Translations under genes and position numbers: made by a program | Notes under the pieces: generated by a model | Told to the model about the DNA's origin: nothing | The model's database searches: none | What the model saw: the letters and a program-made list of their open reading frames with translations, nothing else | In this document: in pieces, positions 9,618-19,446 of the stretch | Layout of the letters: each line of letters starts with the position of its first letter | How positions within the stretch are numbered: the first letter of the stretch is position 1 | Origin: Paramacrobiotus richtersi | Lineage: Eukaryota > Tardigrada > Eutardigrada > Parachela > Macrobiotidae | Assembly (NCBI GenBank): GCA_034698045.1 | Contig: JAQGAU010001196.1 | Span: forward strand, 1-20,698 | DNA: 20,698 nucleotides | Reading direction: 5' to 3'

Positions 9618-9949
9618 ACATATAGTGCAGTGCTCTCTCGACTGATGACACACTTGCCGAGTGGTGTTTTATGGTGGTCAAGCTAGACAGATCGGCCCCA
9701 TCCAGGTAAGACAATGACGCATCGGTTGTAACTTGTACTGGAGATTAACGTCACTCCTAATCGGGCCAGAATCGTACCACACGTCCCGGTCGACACTGTT
9801 TGATTTAGGATGTTAAGGGCCTATGAATAGTAAATGTCGGGCAATTGGGATGTTTTACATATAATCCCCGACTCGGTGGGATGTTGTAAATGTTTCAATA
9901 AAGATCAGTGTTCCAGATTAACCAGCTGTAACTTTGGTTTGTTTTGTAG
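9618..9949 (+). promoter_or_regulatory. Candidate promoter, leader exon and 5' UTR intron of the RYamide gene
   Basis: A weak TATA-like ATATA at 9620-9624 is followed about 80 bases later by a good donor (CATCCAG|GTAAGA, exon edge 9705). A pyrimidine-rich acceptor (GGTTTGTTTTGTAG) ends at 9949, 86 bases before the RYamide start codon. A non-coding first exon joined over a 244-bp intron is plausible but rests on signals alone. Confidence 0.3.
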
Positions 9950-10035
9950 TTTGTCCTGGTTGTGTTTGTCTCGCTATCGTTCCTGCATTATCGGGTGCTC
10001 GGTGTCATATATTCTACTGTCAACCTCTATCGAAA

Positions 10036-11484
10036 ATGTTCCTAAGAATTCTCTTGGCTTTCCTGCTGTTCGAAGCCTCTTTTGGCCAGTTTTTTACCAA
10101 TGGGCGCTACGGAAAACGGTCGCAAGGTGTCCTGGTCGACGAAGGTAAGAAACAGAATGCCGTTTTTCCAGGTTAATTAGTCAGTTATTAACTGCTAATT
10201 AAATTTGAATTAACTCACATGTTAACATACCATTTGGAAAAGTTTAAAGAAGACATTTCTGGCAAAAACTGCCGGCTGAGAAGTTTGTTTGTTTTTTACA
10301 ACTTTTGAAACACTGATAGTAGAATACATGACGCTTGCTACGCATATGTACTGATCTGTCGTTACTGTTGAGTTTACCGATACATGTTCCAAAGCCCAAG
10401 AGCAAGAATACGGTAAAGATACAGGTTTTTTAAAGCAACAGCTAGTGCGCACATCGTATATAATCTTTCATATTTATTAACACAGTACAGCGCGTGACCT
10501 TTCATATGCCGTGACAGTAAATGATGCAGTTAAGTTGCAGTGGACGTTAAGCAGCTGTTTCGCTTGAATACACCATTTAATTTGTATAATTGTGCATGTC
10601 CTTTTGACCTTCCGTATCCCCAGAACAATACTTCTTGCTGTACATGAATACTTTATGTTCCGGTAACGCTCAGGTTAGATCAAAAACCTTCATTCAAATT
10701 TATTCAATTTTCGTGTTCCCTCATCCATTAAATTAATGATGCGTGAAGCTTCAAATGCACGAAATCGTTTCACCGGTTAATACTTCGTATATCCATTGCA
10801 GGTTGTTAATAAAAGCATCGATACCTGGCGAACTTTCTAGCGTGACCGAATGCATGAATACGTCAGATTTCCATGTTAAAGTTTTTAACACGGTTTAATC
10901 TACATGCAGTAAATTGTTTATGGAAGTGCAGTGATTTAAAGATTAACTTTAAAATATAACCATACTCGCTCTGTTTCGCTGTAAATAAGAAGTGCTAATT
11001 GTTTGCAAGTTCCGGATCCTAGAGATAATTGTTGGATGTTATGATATTACATGGCGCACCTCCAAGACACGCTAATCTGGGTGCAGGCAGGGAATACCTT
11101 TGCGTGATATTCCGCAGTCATTTATGGCATTAATAAGCGGAAACCACTGATCTCCCACTCGTTATTCTTTCACGCGAGCAAAGTCAATGAGATTGATATA
11201 AGGTTATACGCCTCATGATTAAATTAAAATCTACTGCTCAATATATTTTATGCGCTTTTTTCTCTTACAAACAGCTGAATATGAAGAGAAACAAGTTTTA
11301 TGGAATTACAGATAATATAATTCAGGAATGCTTAAGTTTAGTCATACAAAAACAAAAAAAGAGATTGTTTATGATTTCAGGATCCAGTATGGATTTAGGA
11401 GCTTCATCCTCGGCGGACGCAGCTAATCCGCGCCTGGCGTGCGTTTATACCGGATATCAGGATCTCTTCCGGTGTCAAAGATAA
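10036..11484 (+). CDS. RYamide (luqin-type) neuropeptide precursor, two exons
   Basis: Exon 1 is 10036-10144 and exon 2 is 11381-11484 (TAA), giving 70 residues. Residues 1-17 form a signal peptide (MFLRILLAFLLFEASFG). Next comes QFFTNGRY followed by Gly-Lys-Arg, so processing should release an amidated octapeptide whose N-terminal Gln can cyclise to pyroglutamate. The FF...RY-amide pattern directly after the signal peptide is that of arthropod RYamides. Exon 2 ends with a Cys57/Cys68 pair separated by ten residues (within LACVYTGYQDLFRCQR), the conserved C-terminal signature of luqin/RYamide precursors. The donor is GAAG|GTAAGA, the acceptor ATGATTTCAG, phase 1 at both ends. Only one RYamide is seen, whereas insect precursors usually carry two; I scanned the 1236-bp intron for another Arg-Tyr-Gly cassette and found none. 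It should act as a secreted ligand of a luqin/RYamide G-protein-coupled receptor. Confidence 0.92.
10173..10202. repeat. Hairpin in RYamide intron
   Basis: TTAATTAGTCAGTTA is followed directly by TTAACTGCTAATTAA, which is complementary except for one bulged T. It begins 29 bases after the donor. It could be chance in AT-rich DNA. Confidence 0.4.
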
Positions 11485-11489
11485 ATAAA
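11484..11489 (+). terminator. Polyadenylation signal overlapping the RYamide stop codon
   Basis: AATAAA starts on the last base of the TAA stop (TAAATAAA). The 3' UTR would therefore be only about 15-30 bases, which supports exon 2 as the last exon. Confidence 0.6.
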
Positions 11490-14476
11490 AAGCAAACACA
11501 TTGCGGAAATATTTCATAACGAATTAAAATGATCTTGATTAAACAATGCAGTGTAATCAATAACTAGATTTAATATTAAAGAAAAAGTTTTAGATGCGTG
11601 TTTAGACTGCGGTCATTATCGATCAACACTAACAGGAACAGGGCATAAAAATTGTTGGGAAAAACATATAGAACAAAATTAAGCGTACTTCTACATTTTG
11701 TCCATATAATATAAATGTCAATACAAAATGTTAATTCTGAATTTCTGATGCAAAGACAGCCACCAAGAGAATCAAGGTTTTGCAAATAATAAATCTACGC
11801 CTTACATAACACATATAACAGGTATATAACATAACTACGTATATAAATAAAAAATATAAAAAAATATAAAACATATAAATTAAATATACACGTATAATAT
11901 TATAGCAGGTATAAGTTTTCCACGTGACACCTAAACTTTATAATCAATAAATAATGAACTGTATGCCGGACATAACATATACAACAGGTATATAAATGAA
12001 AGCGTATATAAATGAGAAAATGTAAAAGAAATATAAAACATATAAATTATTATACACTTATAGTATTATAACAGATATAAGTTGTTCACGTGTCACCTGA
12101 ATTCTTTAATCAATAAACGTATTTACTCAGAACAATTCTAATCACTTTTAGGCTGCCAACGGATTCATCCGGACGGATAAACACCATGGCGGCAAAATGA
12201 GAAAGCGGGATTTTACCAGACTTTTCATAATCAGGATATATTTTGTCATAATCTGCATCGCCCTACCCAGGCATGGATTACCACTCGGTTCGCCAGCGAT
12301 TGCCATCGGCACTAGCGAAATCAGCTCCATGTACATATATTTTAATTTTTAATTTGTTATGGAATTGCTTTATTTTATAATGACGCTACTGCATGCACAC
12401 GGCAAGTGATGTAATAAGTCATAACATTATTTTCCATTTGATTGGGGTTTTACGTCATATAAATGGCCTCTATCGATGTTGGAATTGACTGTCAGCGCTC
12501 CCATATGAACGGTACTTGATTCAAATGACAGATATGTTTTTACCACTTTTCCAATTTGCCCAGCACACCAGTCGTGTTTAAACATCGTGACTTTTATGGG
12601 TCTACAGCAGCCTCAGACCGAGCTGTATAACGCGTAGTCACTTGGAACATTTACCCAGATCCTGATTTTTACTACGTTGTTCCGTGATGAAGTAGTAAAT
12701 GCACCCGCTTTTTTATCATTGGCGTGGCGGACTGTATCAGGGAAAGCTTTACGGCCTATAAAAAATCTCATTACGTTTGTGCAGTGCGACACGATAACTA
12801 CAGTCTCCTGGATGAATTTGAGCATGGCACGTTTTTGTACCTACGCAGTCACAATGTCATGTAATCCAGTTGAAAGTTACTGCGCAGGAAGCAGCATACT
12901 AGGGCTTCTGAAAGAGTGCCGAATTCAGATTTAACTACACGATACATACATCGAGGGGCTCGTGTGCTTACAATACAGAATTTAAATTTTGATCTGTATA
13001 CACACCGTTACCCTACAAATGCATGCAATATAACTATAGCCATTAATGATGATCAAATTTACTGTTATATGCTGTAACATTTGATTTGACCTTTGTCCCG
13101 GAAATGGACGTATGGGTTGTTTACCCACTGCTGTTTCAGTTGTACGAATAATATTATCGATGAAGATATATAATTCCTGATCATAAGCTGTTATAACTAT
13201 ATTAAGTACGTAATACAATATATGCAGTTTGCAAAATTTAACATTTACTTGCGGTTTCTGTGCAGACCGGTCAGCACGAGTACAGTTGGCCGATCGTCTA
13301 GATCTTCTCACAGTGCGGCTTATTTAGCTTGATCTATGGTATTTCTAATGTACATATTGTGAACACTTAGACTTTTATAGGTGCAGTCGTGCACACATGC
13401 ACACCAAAGGTTTTATTTTATTTGTTAATAAAAAGTACTCAGTTAATATCTAGAGTTTTTCTCACACATCAAACACGCTGCGTGACTGCATTAGTTTCGT
13501 CTTTGGTGACCTTTAAAAGAGTTTACCAACGGGCAAGAAATTTCCAGTGGTGTTATTTCGTTCCGGTACATTTTCCAAGAGAGAACCGAAATTTCGTCGG
13601 AGTGTGCAGGTGGAACAGTGAGTTAAGAAAGTTCATGATAAATGAACATTCCAAACGCGTACTTCAGTATTTTCGCTTGTTTACGTACAATCCTCTAACA
13701 GCGACCGATGCCTTATATTGCCAGTTCAGACTCTGTCAATAAGGGTTCACAATAAATTATAATAATGTAGTATTGAAAGTATGCATGTACAGCATGTTGA
13801 AAATGCAAGCACGCACGCATTATTACAATTTGGTAAATTATTTGCGCTGCACAACGACAACGCATGTATACCGTATAGACACCGGAAATCGATATGTTCA
13901 ACATAATTGGCTGCATATATAAGAACAGAACCACTGTGCACAAAAAAGCGAACAATGCAACTGCGAATCAAAATCTATTTTGCCGTTATATTGTACAGTT
14001 TACTTAATATTTCAGTAATGTGATACTCACAATGTCAGTTCAAATATTGAACTGTTATCGATCGAATATAATAGAACATACTATAATTGTTAACTTGAAC
14101 TTGACCACTGCCGTGCCTGCACGTACCGGTACAGTTTCTACTGTCTTCTATGCTGCGCGGTACATCGAGGTGCACCATGTACATGTAAGTACATTATCAA
14201 CGTACCGTATAGTAGTCGGCGTTTATCGGCGCCGCTTGAGCCTTGAAGGCAATTTGCGAGTATCGCCGTGGAAAATCCGACAAAATTGGGAATTTCCGAT
14301 CGCGCGTTCGATGAGCCAACATCAACATGGATTTACCGATGGTAAAAAGAAGCAGCCGCATTTCACTTACTGCTAAAATAATCGGCCCATTATTTTGAGC
14401 AAAAAGCATGTTTTCCGTAAAATAAGGCATTGCCACAGTAAATTAAACAGCCAACTTTGATTTTTAAATTATTCAG
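11490..14476. other. AT-rich intergenic region between RYamide and dehydrogenase genes
   Basis: No intact gene is supported in about 3 kb. It contains the 166-bp-period duplication (11805-12120), a minus-strand EF-hand-like remnant (12110-12262) and several open frames of 70-118 codons without recognisable domains (for example 13389-13742 plus). Just before the dehydrogenase there is a donor at 14184|14185 (GTAAGT) and an acceptor ATTCAG ending at 14476, a possible 5' UTR intron. Confidence 0.4.
11805..12120. repeat. Tandem duplication, period 166 bp, two copies
   Basis: Unit 1 starts at 11805 and unit 2 at 11971. Both run CATAACA.ATA.AACAGGTATATAA, through AATATAAAACATATAAATTA, to TATAAGTT..TCACGTGNCACCT (unit 1 has CCACGTGACACCT, unit 2 TCACGTGTCACCT) and end AATCAATAAA. 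Each copy therefore carries one CACGTG box and one AATAAA. Divergence is modest with small indels. Confidence 0.75.
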
Positions 14477-14513
14477 GAGCAGCATCTATACGCCGCAGTA
14501 AAATTATTCAACA

Positions 14514-16398
14514 ATGAACGCCGCAGTAAACATTGCCGACAGCCTCCTCGGTCGCAAGCCCGTCAGCTCAGGTCCCAGCGAGCCCATCGAAGACCCCAGC
14601 CTGACCATGAATGCCGTCGTCTGGCACGGCACCAAGGATATGCGCTATGAACGTGTTCCCCGTCCCGTTTTGAGTGCCTCCACGGACGCCATCATCCGGG
14701 TGACAGCGACCAGTGTCTGCGGCAGCGACCTGCATGTGTACGCCGGAGAGGTGCCTGGTATGAAGGACGGAGATATTGTGGGGCACGAGTTTATGGGTAT
14801 TGTAGAGGACAAGGGCGCGGAGGTGGCACTGCCTGTCGGCGCCCGGGTGGTGGTGTCCTTTGCGATTATGTGTGGCCGGTGTGAGGCGTGTCAACGCGGG
14901 GAGACGTCCGGGTGTCAGACGACCAATTCCAGTCGGGTGCAGGAGCAGATTATCGGGCATAATTCGTGTGGGATCTTTGGATTTGGGGCACTGGCAGGTA
15001 ATGGTCGGTTATAGATTTTGCATATCTGTAGTGTTCTGTATATATAAATTTGTTACTTCAAGGCACCGCGATATCCACGCAGATGTACCACCATCAAAAT
15101 CAAAGAGTTCTGTATGTTTTTCGTTCATTTATATTACTTTACGTCTATTTTTGTATAGGTTTTGTTTGTTTTGTTTTATTTATTTTTATTTGGTTAGTGG
15201 ATCAATAGTACTATAGATATGAAGAATTAATCTAGACTTTATTTATCGTTCCTGAAGCTGGCAGAGTTCGGAATCCGAAAAAGTAGAAAACAATTTAAAC
15301 AGAAGTAGAATATCACTCACATGTCAGTGATTAAGGGATTCAGATGTTCACTGGCATCCTTTTTTGTAAGTTATTGTTTCCATCTAGGTGAATACAAGGG
15401 TGGCCAAGCCGAATACGTCCGCGTCCCCTTCGCTGACCTCAACTGTCTACCCATTCCAATCGATCTCCTGGACGAGAAAGCACTGTACCTCTCCGACATC
15501 ATTCCCACGTCGTACCACGCCGCACGTGACGTCCGCGCAGGCGACACCGTGGCTATCTGGGGCATGGGCCCGATCGGGTTGCTGGCCGCCCGCTGGTGCC
15601 AGATTCTGGGCGCCCGTCGTATTGTCGGCATCTCCGGTACGCCGTACCGTCTGGAGGTCGCCCAGAAGAAGCTGGGCATCGAGGTTATCAACTATAATGA
15701 GCAGGATGTTAACCGGACCTTGGCGGACATGGAACCGCGCGGGTAAGACAAAAGTTGACGATTTCTCAGCCGTGTTTATGTTTATTACAGTACTGTAGTA
15801 TGAGACGCATAGGTCGCACAAACACCTTGGAATTAGGTTCATCTCAAGCAATTTGAAAGCGGCTTTTCAGTACATTATAGTACTACATACCCGTACCAGC
15901 ATGGATTTCTGAAAGTAATATACTAATTTAATGATGTGTCTAGTTACTTTTAATTTCTTCAGGTGGGATGTCGCCATTGACGCCGCCGGATACCGTTTCG
16001 CCAAGGGCGCACTACACAAAATCCAACGCACTCTGATGCTGGAGACGGACACATCGGAGACCATCACCGAGTGCTGTAAAGCCCTGCGGCCGTTTGGCAA
16101 GTTGACGGTGATTGCCACGTACTTGGGACTGGCCAATCAGTTCCCCATGGGAATGTTTATGTTCAAGTGTTTGTCCATGCGGTGTGGCGGGACACCCATC
16201 CACAAGCTGTGGGGATATTGTCTGGAGAAGGTACTGGATGGGACGTTCGACCCGCGGGTGGTGGTCACGCATTATATGCGGTTGAGTGAGGGAGCGGAGG
16301 CTTACAAGCTGATGTATGAACATGGGGATAACTTTATCAAAGGGCTGTTGCGGCCGGATTTGCCTGCGGAACTGAAACCGGCTGGGGCTGGGATTTGA
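14514..16398 (+). CDS. Zinc-dependent medium-chain alcohol/formaldehyde-type dehydrogenase (three exons)
   Basis: Exons are 14514-14997, 15388-15742 and 15963-16398 (TGA), giving 424 residues. Donors are GCAG|GTAATG and CGGG|GTAAGA read as GG|GTAAGA; acceptors are CCATCTAG and TTTCTTCAG; phases 1 and 2 match. The GroES-like domain has CGSD (Cys69), GHEF (His91, Glu92) and LSDI (Asp198) as catalytic zinc ligands, and a structural-zinc cluster of Cys120, 123, 126 and 134. The Rossmann domain has GMGPIG at 220-225. It should oxidise an alcohol or aldehyde with a nicotinamide cofactor in the cytosol. The LETDTSE and THYMRL blocks of exon 3 recall bacterial and fungal enzymes of the glutathione-independent formaldehyde dehydrogenase-like group rather than animal ADH class I-III. 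Ser244 stands where the NAD-binding Asp usually is. Met32 (MNAVVWHG) is the usual family start; the extra 31 residues may be a real extension or 5' UTR. Exons are much richer in GC than the introns. Confidence 0.93.
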
Positions 16399-17631
16399 AA
16401 GAATTTGGTTTTATACTCGTTTTATGTTTTTTCGTAATCCGTTTATGCGCCAAGGTGCGGTGCAGTGTGTACTTTATCCCGAAGGCTATAGCGATGGCAT
16501 CTATGTATCTGCATAGCTTCGTAACCGTGTACAATAAGTAAACTGATGGTGGTGGTTGCCCAAAAAGTAGAGCATTGTTCAGTTATATTTCATGTGGACG
16601 TCTGAACCAGATAAACTGAAGTGCTGAGGTGCTGTAAATTGTCATGAGTGAAAGCATGGATGCATGCCACAGCTTTAGGCAGAACGCTTATTATACTCAA
16701 AGTTTTTTGTAAGGCTTCTGTCGCGATCTGTTGACCACAGCAAAATGTATGATACTCCCTTTACCGTAATAAGGAAAGACCATAGATCGGGTTTGTTATG
16801 CAGAGAGCAAAACGAGTACGTCCAAGAACCTACAAGTTAATATAGATATAAGACAAAGTAAATAGTAGGGTATCTATTTAGATACAGGCTCATCATACAG
16901 CGTAGATTTAGAGTTACTATACTATGGATATCCTAAATTCTTGGTGCATTCTATGGATGCACTCACAGTCCTTGCAGCTGACCCAGACTGGACCTTTCCG
17001 ATTTCTTTTTTTCTGTAACTTGTTGATTAGGTCGAAGGGATACTTACGCATCTGGCGAAATTGGTACAACGCAGTTGCAGTATATTTTTCCCTTTCAGAG
17101 ATGTGGCTCCAGTCATCTCAGACACGTTTACGAGGTCGGATTTCTCGGATACCTTAACGACTGACCCTGGGGGCAGGGGGAACGCTGATATGGCTTGTTG
17201 TCGGGTCATTAAACGCGATTCGCGAATATGTTTCTGAAGGTTTCCGTACAGCGGGAAAGCCACGAACATCAGCTGCAATTAGTTACGCGAGGGGCAGTCG
17301 ATGGCTATATATACTGAATAATCGTCGACATCTTGATATGGCTGCCGCGGCACACGAGCTCACAATCAGTAACCATACGACAATTTCATTGCATGTATAC
17401 CTTGTGATGCCTCGCTTTTCGGAATCACAGGTGCAGTACATGACAAACAATTACTCCGTGTACATAACAAACAATTACTCCGTTTTCTCGTCTTATGGGA
17501 GGTCACGCGCTATGGCGTTCTGATTTCGAAGCTCGCCTGCTAACGCATGGACAACGACGGTTGTAGTGAAAAACAGCTCTTCTTATACTTTTTTCGTACA
17601 AGTCGCAAGCCGTAAGCACTGATATAAGGAA
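16399..17631. other. Intergenic DNA downstream of the dehydrogenase
   Basis: No gene is established. A minus-strand frame at 17027-17278 that runs into a strong donor (AGATGC|GTAAGTATCC, exon edge 17042) is the only candidate exon and has no recognisable domain. A 24-bp tandem duplication lies at 17437-17484. Confidence 0.4.
17437..17484. repeat. 24-bp tandem duplication
   Basis: Two adjacent 24-base units share ACAAACAATTACTCCGT and differ at two positions, a recent local duplication. Confidence 0.7.
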
Positions 17632-17806
17632 TACGAGGACCTGTGCCATAGCTTGCTAATAAAGCGGTTATCTGCCCGTACTTTGCTAACCCCCCCTTGG
17701 TGTGCGCTCGCATTCAAATCTGCAGTCTGGCTCACTGCACACAGGGTTAGCGCAATAAGGGCGCGTAACTTACACTACTGAGCAAGCTATGGCACAGGTC
17801 CTCGTA
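17632..17806. mobile_element. Foldback/MITE-like element with 26-bp perfect terminal inverted repeats
   Basis: The left end TACGAGGACCTGTGCCATAG plus CTTGCT (17632-17657) is exactly complementary to 17781-17806. Inside, GCTAACCC (17685-17692) pairs with GGGTTAGC (17744-17751), with weaker pairing between, so nearly the whole 175 bp can fold into a hairpin. There is no coding capacity. The ends begin and finish with TA, compatible with TA-targeting Tc1/mariner-type MITEs, but no longer target duplication is visible. Confidence 0.7.
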
Positions 17807-18680
17807 CGGCTGTTTGGTGGCTACATATATAGAAAAGACAGAGAACGTCCGAATATATTTACGGTAACTCGATCGAATAATTACTCGCGCGCTGAGTTAT
17901 TACGCATCGCGCGAGTAGTGCTCTGCCGAATACGTATACCAGTTGAATTATTGTACGTCTGATTTGCGATTCTCCTACAAACATACTGCATTTGTGTAGC
18001 CAGGGAAGAACCGTTTTGCATTTTTTTGAAACAGACTATGCAAATGCGCACCTGCAAGTTGTTCTGGTCTATGTGAAAATTCAGTCATAAAATGAATGTC
18101 TTTTTTACTCCTTGTAGCTCGATTTTTAAGATAGACAGATCACCGTACGTGACCATGGTTCTCATAAATATCAGCACGCTAACAAACCTACTCATGAGTC
18201 GAGTACGCACAAACAAAATTGCCTCCAGTTTAGAAAGTTAATTAAACAGTTTTTCCACAGCCACACGCCCCATCCAACTCCATACAAGCGCTTGTTCCCA
18301 ATCCACTTAACAAGCTGATTCCCTTTTTCTCATGCTCTACCTTTTAACAGGAAAGAATTATTCATCTGATTGGCTTTCCCGTTGCCTACATGCGGGTGTA
18401 TATTTATACCGTTCCTGACATCAAACAGTGACAAAACAGCCACGCCAGCTGGACAAAAACACTCCTAACTGGCCCTATCAATTTACGTCGGCTCCGACGA
18501 GCATCCCCAAATCAGCCGGCATACCTCACGTTACACGTACCTAATGACAGCCAACTGACAAGCGCAAACACACGCTCCCCCCCTGTCCGTCTACACCGGA
18601 TGCAATTTTCTTGTGTCTCACGTTGCGGGTTGATTATCCGATATCACGTCGCTCGGCGTATATGTTTCCCAGCGCGCGCA
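17807..18680. other. Upstream region of the secreted-protein gene
   Basis: This is non-coding as far as I can see. It holds a GC-rich hairpin (17883-17916) and pyrimidine-rich stretches near 18560-18600. A TATA-like TATATTTATACC lies near 18400 but is too far from the gene to be its core promoter. Confidence 0.35.
17883..17916. repeat. GC-rich hairpin
   Basis: ACTCGCGCG (17883-17891) pairs perfectly with CGCGCGAGT (17908-17916) across a 16-base loop. CpG-rich arms stand out in AT-rich surroundings. No function is assigned. Confidence 0.5.
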
Positions 18681-18687
18681 TACAGTT

Positions 18688-18693
18688 TATAAA
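18688..18693 (+). promoter_or_regulatory. TATA box of the secreted-protein gene
   Basis: TATAAA (in CAGTTTATAAACATCC) lies 65 bases before the ATG at 18753. Transcription starting about 30 bases downstream would give a leader of about 35 bases, a conventional layout. The acceptor-like CTTCCTTGTGCAG three bases before the ATG is an alternative explanation of the 5' end. Confidence 0.45.
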
Positions 18694-18752
18694 CATCCCG
18701 TTAGCTTGACCTCTGTAGTATTCTGTGTCTCGTCTACTTCCTTGTGCAGATC

Positions 18753-19028
18753 ATGGCGAAAATAGAGTTGTGGGTGCTACTGTGTGTGGGGCTGCTGCTG
18801 TTGGCGGAGAAAAACTGGGGATTCTCGTTGCGTGTGTATCCTGGATATGTTCCCTTTGTGCATTCTGACCGTGGTCAGCAGGGTGCGAGTGAGCCCATTC
18901 AAGGTAATCCGTTGAAGCGGCAGTTATATTTGTCTAAATTGACGGGCGCTGGTCTGATACCGGTCCGCTCGTCGGCTGTGCCCTTCTTCCCTGTGCAGTC
19001 CGTTAGCTGTAAGTCATGTGTGCTGTAA
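18753..19028 (+). CDS. Small secreted protein or peptide precursor of unknown function
   Basis: An ATG at 18753 opens a 91-codon frame ending at TAA 19026-19028. Residues 1-23 form a clear signal peptide with a Leu/Val core and probable cleavage after Asn-Trp-Gly. The remainder is about 65 residues with no domain I recognise; it contains a Lys-Arg pair at 55-56, a possible convertase site, and a C-terminal Cys86/Cys89 pair. A good donor (AGCT|GTAAGT at 19008|19009) lies just before the cysteines, so the end may instead be spliced to a distant exon; a phase-compatible acceptor TTTCTTCAG ends at 20668. An AATAAA at 19177-19182 supports the unspliced form. The coding stretch is GC-richer than its surroundings, and a TATA box lies upstream. 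A neuropeptide-like precursor is one option; no amidation site (Gly-Lys/Arg) is present. Confidence 0.6.
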   Translation: MAKIELWVLLCVGLLLLAEKNWGFSLRVYPGYVPFVHSDRGQQGASEPIQGNPLKRQLYLSKLTGAGLIPVRSSAVPFFPVQSVSCKSCVL

Positions 19029-19176
19029 AGGTCATGTCGTGTTATATGATCGCTTGGTGTGTGTGTTGTGTGTACCACTTGTCAAAGCTTGCTTTTTTTA
19101 TGGTAATCAAAATTTTGTAGAAGTAAGCGCTATATAGCTGACTAAAATACGTAGAAAACATAGAGTTTTTTTAAAT

Positions 19177-19182
19177 AATAAA
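19177..19182 (+). terminator. Possible polyadenylation signal of the secreted-protein gene
   Basis: AATAAA lies 149 bases after the TAA stop at 19026-19028, a usual 3' UTR length. In this AT-rich region it could also be chance. Confidence 0.35.
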
Positions 19183-19446
19183 CGTGTAGGCGTACGCGTA
19201 GAAGAAACTTATGACATACAGTAATCTTGAAGTCCGTGAAGTAAATTAAAGATGGCAATGGTGGGTAGGCAGTAAAGTCTATGAGATACAGTAGATAGTT
19301 ATGGCTGATGTTTTGGCTGGGTACTATGTTTTAAGTTGTGGAACATACTACATAGCCGAACTTACTAGTAACATAATTGCGAATTTATGGCGTTGTGTGC
19401 ATTTTATCCATACTGTGAACGAAATTTCGGAATGCCTTATGGTGAA

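Noticed and set aside
10390..10430. Possible second RYamide cassette (GAATACGGTAAAG) in the RYamide intron
   Set aside because: In no frame does it read Arg-Tyr-Gly followed by basic residues, and there are no flanking splice sites.
13389..13742. A 117-codon plus-strand open frame
   Set aside because: No domain, no homologous pattern and ordinary AT-rich composition; length alone is not enough in this much non-coding DNA.
14372..14436. Minus-strand ATG frame ending at GTAAGTG, a possible divergent exon next to the dehydrogenase
   Set aside because: Only 22 codons, no partner exon found, and the site overlaps a small AAAATAAT/ATTATTTT hairpin.
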